From Montifringilla adamsi (taxonomy: Eukaryota; Chordata; Aves; Passeriformes; Passeridae): a stretch of 64,000 nucleotides of DNA. How positions within the stretch are numbered: position 1 is the first letter of the stretch; each line of letters begins with the position of its first letter. The stretch spans positions 124,001 through 188,000 of the forward strand of contig JAGGNK010006615.1 of NCBI GenBank assembly GCA_017590115.1, read 5' to 3'. The notes under the pieces were generated by a model. It was not told the origin of the DNA. It saw only the letters and a list, made by a program, of their open reading frames with translations, and ran no database searches. A program made the translations under genes and the position numbers. This document shows positions 23,601 to 32,600 of the stretch, piece by piece.

Positions 23601-26600
23601 TATCCACAAATGTCTTATCAGTTGCCTGCAAGAGAGCAGATTTCATAAGCTGCAACAGAGGCCTGATGAGGACACACAGAACCAAAACAAAATGCTGGAA
23701 GTATCCTTGGCTGTGCAATAGTCTTCTGCTGTACCTTCTCTCTGGCTCTTCTCAGGGATGCCAGTGTCACTAGACTGCCTCTGATCTGGATGTCCTAAGT
23801 CACACATGGGGACATCTCTGTTCATCCTGCGCTCCAGCCCAAGAGCTTTCTTTGTAGCCCAGATATACATTGATATATTAGCCCCCAGAATATTTTCTCT
23901 GCCTCCTCTCTCATGCATACCTGAGGGAATGCACTCTGCTCATCCAGAAGAGATAGCAGCCCAAGTGGCTTGGCCAGTAGCAGATTCTGCAGGAAAGAAG
24001 ATGCATGGCACATAGGTAAAGCAGTGAGGACATCCCCTCTCACCCTTACCACCCTTTGCAGAGGCTCCTCCCTGGTGCATCTCCTCCACATAGTAGGAAG
24101 AGCAAGACTTTTCTCTTGGCTGGATGGACCAATTATATTCTGTCAGTCCTCTCACTCACCAGAATAGGTTCATTATTGTTGAATGTGATGGTCTCCCAAG
24201 GCAGCCCTTCTTCCTTATAGGCAGCCTGCTCCAGCTGGAAAATGTGCTGAAATAAAGAAAAAAGAGGTTGAAGCACCGAGCAGACTTAGCTAAACAAACA
24301 CTGAGCATCTTCCTTCCTGCCCTGAACAAGAGGACAGGGGTGTGGCACTCTCAGCCTCAGCATGACAGGTCCAAGATGTAGCGGCTGCTCTCCATGGTGC
24401 TCTGTAACCCTGGCACTCACTGGTGCATAAAGCAGGAACACTTGTCAGAGTGTAAGTATCCCTGCTATTACGACTTTGATTACTGCTTGATCCTTCTACC
24501 TCTTCCTTTCCTGTTCCAGTGGCTCCCCTACCCCAGCAGGGAAGATTGCTGCTCTCTATCTTGCTTCACTATTCACTATTTCTGTCCTTACAGGAAATAG
24601 ATATGTTTTTCCCCAAGCTCTCCTGCATGTGCCAGGTAGAGCAGTGTTCTGTTTTCACTGCGACACAAGGTGAGGTCACCCCCAGCAGACTTACATGGTT
24701 GAAGAAATGCTGCAGCTGCTCATTGGCCAAGTTTATGCAAAGCTGTTCAAAACGATTCACTGCAAAGTTTTCAAACCCAAAAATATCCAAGATGCCTAAA
24801 AAAAGGGAAGAAGAGCAAATTGTGGAGTCTGCAGACCATCCTTGCAGATTACTGTGTACACCAACACACAACTAAATCTCTTATCACACAGCTCTTGTGG
24901 CACAGAGAAAATGCATTCAAGAGAGACACCAGTGGCAGCTCTTCCACAGCTTGAAGAGTTAGTTAAGAGAAGACCCACTCCAGCTTGGCTTCTCTGCTAA
25001 GCCAGAGTGCCCCAGAACAGCCTCACAGCTGCTTCAGATCAACTGACTGCTCAGAGCTGAGCAAAGCCCTACAGCCTTCATGCTGCTGACTCTTACCTCT
25101 AGCAGGATCACTGTTTTGACAAGGCATCCCAGCGCGCAAGCTCTGTGAAACCTCATGCTGTGCCTTGTCCTTTGCTGTGGCTGAGGGATGCACATTTGAG
25201 AACAGAACAGGAGCAAGGCAGGCAGAACTCACCTATCTCCCTCAGTTCCACATCAGGATCCACGTTCTCAGCCAGCAGCTCATTGATCTTGCGAACAATC
25301 CAGCCAAACACTCGGCCGTAGGCCACCTTTGCAATGGAGTCCCGAGCATCTGCACAGAGGGAACAACGGCAGCTCACTGACAGGCTTCACAGGAGAGCAG
25401 GGCACACGACACAAGCTGGCTCAATACATCCACCTCTAGCAACAAGGGCTATATGAAGCCACTTTAAAGACCAAATAAACATTGGACTGTCCCCATCCTT
25501 TGCAAGTGGGAGCTGTAAAAACAGCTCTTTAATTTCAAAATCTTCACAATCTTTCTACAAGATCAGCCACGCCATACCACAGTGTTTTTGAGTCACACGA
25601 CTTTTTAGAATATCCAGAGACTTGCTTTTCCCTCTGAAGATACACTAAGTATGGATCCCCTCACTGCTAAACCAAGGGAGAAGCTCCAAATTTTACTTGG
25701 AAAATTGGATGCTTCTCTTCCTCCTAGGCCATAGTTGCTAAGTGTTTAAATGCTGTAGTGAAGAAAAGGACACAATTGATGGAAAGCTTACTGACATTCT
25801 AAGAAGGAGATCAAATTAACATGACTTATGATTAGAGATGTATATTTTATTGTCTAGAGAAATTTGTAAAACAGAACTAGCTAATCCCATTTCATTTAAT
25901 TTTCTTCTTTCATTTATTTGAAGCAATAACCTCTCTTTTTAATTATCTTTTAAAGTACTACAATTTAAATGAACCTTTTGGCACAGATTATTTTAGATTA
26001 TTTTCTTGTTTTATTGAAAGGGAAAATAACACCTTGTGCTTGCTATTTTACTCTTTTCACTCCATTCCTGACACTATGGCATCTCGTCGTTCTCGTGGTT
26101 GTTTCTCCACCTATTACCTCGAGCTCTGTACACTGCCAGCACTCTGCAACAGGAGCCTTCCCCTGTTTTGCACAAATACCCAGAGTTTCTTTCGGGGCTG
26201 GACTGAGGCAGAAAGCAAAGCTAATTCCTTGGTTTCTCATTTAATCTCTGCAGTCTCCTGGAGACCAAACAAAAGCAGCGTTCATGGCCCTCCATGTCAG
26301 TAAGCGACTAAACAGATAAACACTGACATACTTCCCTCTGTGTGAGAGGAATGAAGGGGCACAGAAGGACATCTTTGTTCCCAACAAGCTGCACATGTGT
26401 GGGGATACCCTTCCATCAAAACCCAGACTTTCCAGCCAGCACATCTGCAATTCATTGTGCTTCCTACCTTCTGCCTGCTGCTGGGTGTGAAAGCGCTGGA
26501 TCTGCTCGCCTCGGGTCACTGACATTGTACAAATCAGGCATTTTAACAGCTCATCTTCCTGGACTCCAAACTGACCCTGGGAAACAGGAAAGAGACAAGG

Positions 26601-29600
26601 ACAGTCAGTTGTAAACCTTTACTCTGCTCGTGGGGATTGTGTCTGTCTGTGTGTAATGGGGCTGCGATTCAGGCTCAGGCCTTTGAGCCCCACGGTAAGG
26701 AAGGTGCTGCTGCTGGCACCAGAGTCAGATGTGGACTCTGATCCGCTCTACCTCCACAGCGACCAGCCTCACACACCCGCTCTCAAACACTTTTTGTTTT
26801 GCTCTTCCAGTGCTGCCGCCTTTCACCTTCTTTGGGAGCCATGCCAGTCCCTGCTGAGTGGTTTAATGACTTATTGAACAGCACCACACGAAGGTGACTG
26901 TGCAGGTGCTGAAGCATCTGAGCTATAGAGTCACAGGAACCCACACGAGAAGCAGGAAACAAAGCTAACTCAGACACATGGAACCCCTCGGTGATTTAAC
27001 AGGAATTCCCCTCCTGTGGGCAAGAAATGAGGAGCAGGCTTTCAGAAGTAAGATAAAAAGAAGTTGGCTGCTGAACAGACATAGGTGGTTGTTTCAGGTA
27101 TGGTGTAGGAGGGAAACAAGCAAAGAGATGGGAGTGAAACCGAAGAGCAAGGGTGCTGGAATTTCAAACAGGTCAAAAAAAGAAAAAGAAAATAAAAGAA
27201 ATAGAAAGGGGAGGAGTATGTTACATTTTTCTGTCCTGTGTTGTTAACAAAGCAGGATAACTTCTCCATCCCATATAACAAAAATGGAACGGCTCTGGGA
27301 AATATATACTTCTTAATTTAATGCAAAATAATAGAAAGCTTAATTCAAGATAACCAACAAAAAATGACAGCACTTAGGGTGGTATCCTTGGACAAAATCT
27401 GATGAAAACACAGAACTAGTGGGCATATATTGCACACCTGAATTTCTCCAAGGCATCACCACACTCACTAACATGAAACATTTAGTTTTAAAAAGGTTGT
27501 GTTTTATGAAGTCAGCAAGGTATATATGCTGGCTATGTAAGATACTGGTTCTAGACACACAAGAAACAGAAGCTGAGACACATCTCTCTGGGTATGAATA
27601 GCAGTGAACACAAGTGCTGTCATGGGATCAAACTGTACATTTCCAAAAAAAACCTTGTTCTTTAGAAAACTTCACATTCTGAGGCAGAAACATCCTCTGG
27701 CAGGAACAGCTCCTGCAGTCACACAGCCAGTGGGGAAGAGCATAATACCCATAAAGTTTCATCAAAATTTCTTGTGACTCACCGCTGCAGCCTTCAGCCA
27801 TCCCTGGGAGGCCTCACTGACCTTCACAGGCCCATTGCTCTCCTCAGGCTCAAAGGCCACATTGCCCAGAGACAACACACCAGCCAAGATAGCCTGCATG
27901 TCCACTTGCTCCTAAAACACAAAAGAAACGTGACAGGAAAACTCACCAGCACGTAGCATGTACAACACAGATGACCCAGAAGTTGGAGACGTTAAGGGAA
28001 GAGGCACAGGCAACCTGTGGGAAAAAGCTCTCCACAAAGTCTGGCAGACTCATGTGGTCTGAAAGTAACATGGAAAATCTAGAGAAAGAAATAGGTCTGA
28101 GCTTCAAGAGAGCAGCTAGAAAGAAACCCTGTCCCTGCAGGAAGCACAGATGGAAATGAAACAGCCCCAGGACTAACCTGTTCTTGGAAGCCCACCATGT
28201 CAAGGGCATTGCAAACCTCTTGGTATTTGTGTTTCCAGTGTTCAGCTACTTCCTGCGTACCAAATCGTCCACTTATGTACCTGAGAAAGTGCATATCCCA
28301 TAAAAACTGTCACACAACTGGCACCGTATCTCAGCCGTCCCCGATGGGAACAAAGCAGATCACCAGAAGGGGAAAGAAACTTTTCCAAGGTAGTGCAGCA
28401 GAGACCCCCTGACTTCCCAGCTTCCATGATGGTCTGTATCTCCTCACGTAGCTCCATTCAGATCCCACCCCAGCTTCCACTCACCCACAGATAAAACCCC
28501 AGGGCAGAGGAAAAAACTCCATTATGCTGTTTTCCCTTTCACCACCCATCACAAAGACTAAACCAGAGTCTGCCTTTGACGAACCTGTAGAGCAAAGGAT
28601 CCAATAGCCCATACATCTCTTTCTGCTCTGAAGACAGTCCAGCAAACATGTAGTAGAAGATGTGGAAATTCCTCTCCCCAGTATCTTGTTGTACCACCCG
28701 TGACTTCTCTAGCAGGTACTCACTCAGCTTTGCACCTTGCACTGCACATAAAAAAGTAACAGGGTGGGAAACTTCACTCTGAGGAACATGAAGCTGCCTG
28801 GGTTGTCCCACGTCTCTTCTTTGGTGCCAGGAGCACAGAATTGTCTAAATTAACTTTCTTGTGTGCAAGACCCTCCAAGCTGCCCAACACTCTGGAAATG
28901 GGCTTCTCCATGCTGCCTGTGGTCTTAGAGATTGCTGTTCACCTCTTTCAGCAGAAACAAAGGCCTCTGGCATCACAGAGTATTACTGACACTTACCCTG
29001 CACTCTCACCCCCATATTCTTGCTGTACTCCCACTCCGCCCAAACCCAGGCCTAATCCCACCCAGGACCTATCCAACAGTGGTTGCTGTGAGATTTTACT
29101 TAATTGCACACCCTTCCTATAGGGAGGCACATGCCAAAATTTTACCCTCCACAAGTTCTGGTGCTCAGTCCACTCCCTCCAGTTCCTATCCACTTCCCAG
29201 CCTAGTAATTGCTCTAGACTTTACCTGTATTTTTCTGGAAACGCAGCTGTATGTACTTCCCAAAGCGGCTGCTGTTGTCATTCATCACTGTCTGGGCATT
29301 GCCAAAAGCTTCAAGCAATGGATTCACCTAAAACAAGTAAAGAAGCAGAACAACCATTCTTCAGATTAAGCGATCCAATCTAATTTGCTTGGAAAAATTT
29401 ATCTTTAGCATTTTCTACTCAGAGTTCAGCTGGAAAAGGAACCACTCTATGAATATGGATGAGCACCTATTTTATCTCTGCCTGGATAAAGAAATTCAAA
29501 GAGGCAAGCATCACAAAGACTAAGCACCATGAGATTAACGATGATCAGTACAATTGAACTGATGGGATCCCAGTAAGATCATTGAGTCATTTGTTAGAAG

Positions 29601-32600
29601 ATAAGATTGGTACCACCTATTTCCACACAGTACCTGCTGTCACTGGATAATTTGAGTGCTATACAACAGCAATAAACAAAGTAACCATGGCACTCAGCTA
29701 ATGTAAGTATGACAGCTGAGCTACTGAAATTTGTAGACATAAGGACAGTGTATTATAAAGAAATTAACAGAACAATCAGACCAGCTTGCTAAGCTGGATG
29801 CAAAGGTGGTGAAATGAGAGTTTTTCTGTATTTGAGTAGAGAATGCCTGTCAACTGGAAGAGCAATGCCTCAGTGTAGATGCTGGGAAGCCTGTTGAACA
29901 AAGCTTTAAGGTACGATGGTAATCCCCCAAAGGACTAACTTTAGTCCTTGGATGTATCTACAGGAACCAAATAAGATGCATATTATTTCTTCACTGTCAC
30001 CTCAAGACTTTCCAAGAGCAGCTCATCTGGGCTGAACTGAGTTATTTCCAGTGAAGGAACCGCAAGCGAGCTCTCAGCACTCTGCTGAGCAAACACAGCT
30101 CTCCTGCCTGTGGAACCTGCTCAGGTCAGAAGCAGCCTGGCAGTGTGGCCCAAGCCAGCTCTAAGCAGAGACAGCAGGTGTATCAATGCCACATTCCCAG
30201 AACTCAGCACAGGCAGGCACCTTGGATCCACCATGGATGATACCACACCAAATTAACACACCATTCCCGGGCCCAAAGCACAGCACAGGGCATTGGGTTT
30301 ATGTGTCAATATATTGGTTGCAGGAGGAGCTAAAGCTGGTTTCTGTGAGGAGATGCCAGACACTTTCCCCATGTCCAACAGAGCCAATGCCAGCCAACAG
30401 AGCCATACAGACCTGCCACTGGCCAAGGCTGAGCCCACCACTGGCAGTGGCAGTGCCTCTGGGATAAAAACTGCTGCACACCCACAGAAGGGAGAGAGGA
30501 GTGAGAATGTGTGAGAGGAACAGCTTTGCAGACACAGGGTCAGTGAAGGAGGAGGGGCAGGAGCTGCTCCAGGAGCCAGAGCAGAGATTCCCCGGCAGCC
30601 TGGGGTGCAGCCCTTGGTGAGGCAGCTGTGCCCCTGCAGCCCCTGGAGGCCCAGGGGGGAGCAGAGATCTCCTGCAGCCCTGGAGGAGCCCACACCGAGC
30701 AGGTGGATGTGCCTGAAGGAGGCTGCGACCCCATGGGAAGCCTGAGCTGGAGCAGGCTCCTGGCAGGACCTGTGGCCTGTGGAGAGCAGAGCAGCCCACA
30801 CTGGAGCAGGCCCCTGGCAGGACCTGTGGCCTGTGGAGAGCAGCCCACGCTGGAGCAGGTTTGCTGACAGAACCTGTGACCTGAGGGGGGCCCACACTGA
30901 AGCACCCTGCTCCTGAAGGTCTGTACCCCATAGAGAGGACACAGGATGGAGCAGTCTGGTCGAAAGAAGTACCCCAGGGAGGGTACTGACACTGGAGCAG
31001 CCTGCTCCTGAAGGAGTGCATCACGTCAAGACACCCACGCTGGAACAATCTGCTCCTGAAGGACTGTCTCCTGTGGGAGGGACCGCATGCTGGAGGAGGG
31101 GAAGAGCATGAGGAAGAAAACAGTAGCACAGATAAACTGTGTATGATGAACTGACCTCAACACCCATCCCCTATCTGCCTGTGCTGCTGGAGGGAAAAAG
31201 GTAGAGAAAGTGGGAGTCAATTTGCATCTAGGGAGAAGGGAGGAGTTGGGAAAGTTGTTTCAAGGTTTGTTCTCCATTCTCATCATCCTACTCTGACATT
31301 AACTGGCAAGAAATTAAACTAATTTTCCCTAAGATGAGCCTGTTTTGTCTGTGAAGGTAGTTGCTGAGTGATCTCACAGTCCTTATCTTAACTCATGAGT
31401 TTTTGTTATGTTTTTCTACTCTTGTCCACTTAAGGAGGGGGAGTAACAGAGTGGCTTGGTGGGCACTGGTTGAAGTTAACCAGAGAAAGACCTTTACATT
31501 TCTACAAGAAATCTGAAAAGACAGACTTTAAAATGAAGCAGTCCAACAACTTGCTGCTGTTAATCTATCACATGGAAGGTTTAAAGTATGATTTGTTTAA
31601 AAAACCTCACAGCTCCCTGGGGAGAAATTCAAGTGGAAATATTTCAGACCAAAGAGTCAAGTATGTTTCAAAATGAACTGGCAAAGATATATGAAAAGAG
31701 TAAGGATGGCAGTTAGCCAGCTAGCAGGTATTTGCCTGACAGTATAAATAGCCAAGGATGGGTTACTAAATGGTGTGTGAATTCTTCATCCCTCTGTACC
31801 ATTAAATCAAGGTCTCATTTTTCTAATGAAAGTGGCATGTTCCACCTTGTTCTACCTCAAACAGGAAATTATCTAGAAAAATGCCACCAATCTCTTGTAA
31901 AAGAGAACACGATAAATGATTGCAGTGGTTTTCTCTAATATAAGAATCATTTCCAACAAACAGAATTACTGACCTACTAACCCTTCTAATTTGTGGCAGC
32001 TATCTCACCATTCTTGTCCACTATTTTCTTATGTGTAGCCCCCTGATTTCCAGTGGTGATTCACCAGCAGGCTTCCTAAGCCTAAAGCAAGTTGTCTTGC
32101 AGCAGTGCTGCTTCTGCTCCTTCAAGCACCATCCTGCAGTGACCTACCTGAAGTATCTGCTGCTCCAGCTGTGAGTTGCCTTTGCATAGGTTCATTATGT
32201 GCTGCAACAACAACTTTGTACTCTCTGTTTTTCCAGCACCACTCTCTCCACTGCCAAGAAAAAGCAAAATAAATTCTATCAACCAAAAGTATAGTTGTTC
32301 TGCCCCTTACAGCTCAAGTGCTCCATCACTTGAGAGTGCTCTGCAGGAGTTTCACAATTTTTTCAGCCAAATCACTTGTGTGAGTAAAAACTCACATGCC
32401 ACAGCTTTGCACATTAACCATGAGGTTTTTCGTCACGGAACTTTTCCCCCTCTGCAAGGGAGTACAGATATACCCCATGCTGTCACTTCTGGATGGAATG
32501 TATCAGACAGACCATTTGCTCTGCTTCAAAAGCCATCTGGTACCTCAATTCCCTTGCATATGCTGGAGCCAACAACTTCCTCTTTTCTCCAGAGAGATTT

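Noticed and set aside
30253..31129. Long minus-strand open frames of 229 and 276 residues
   Set aside because: They lie in the tandem-unit LTR-like block, are repetitive and have no recognisable domain.
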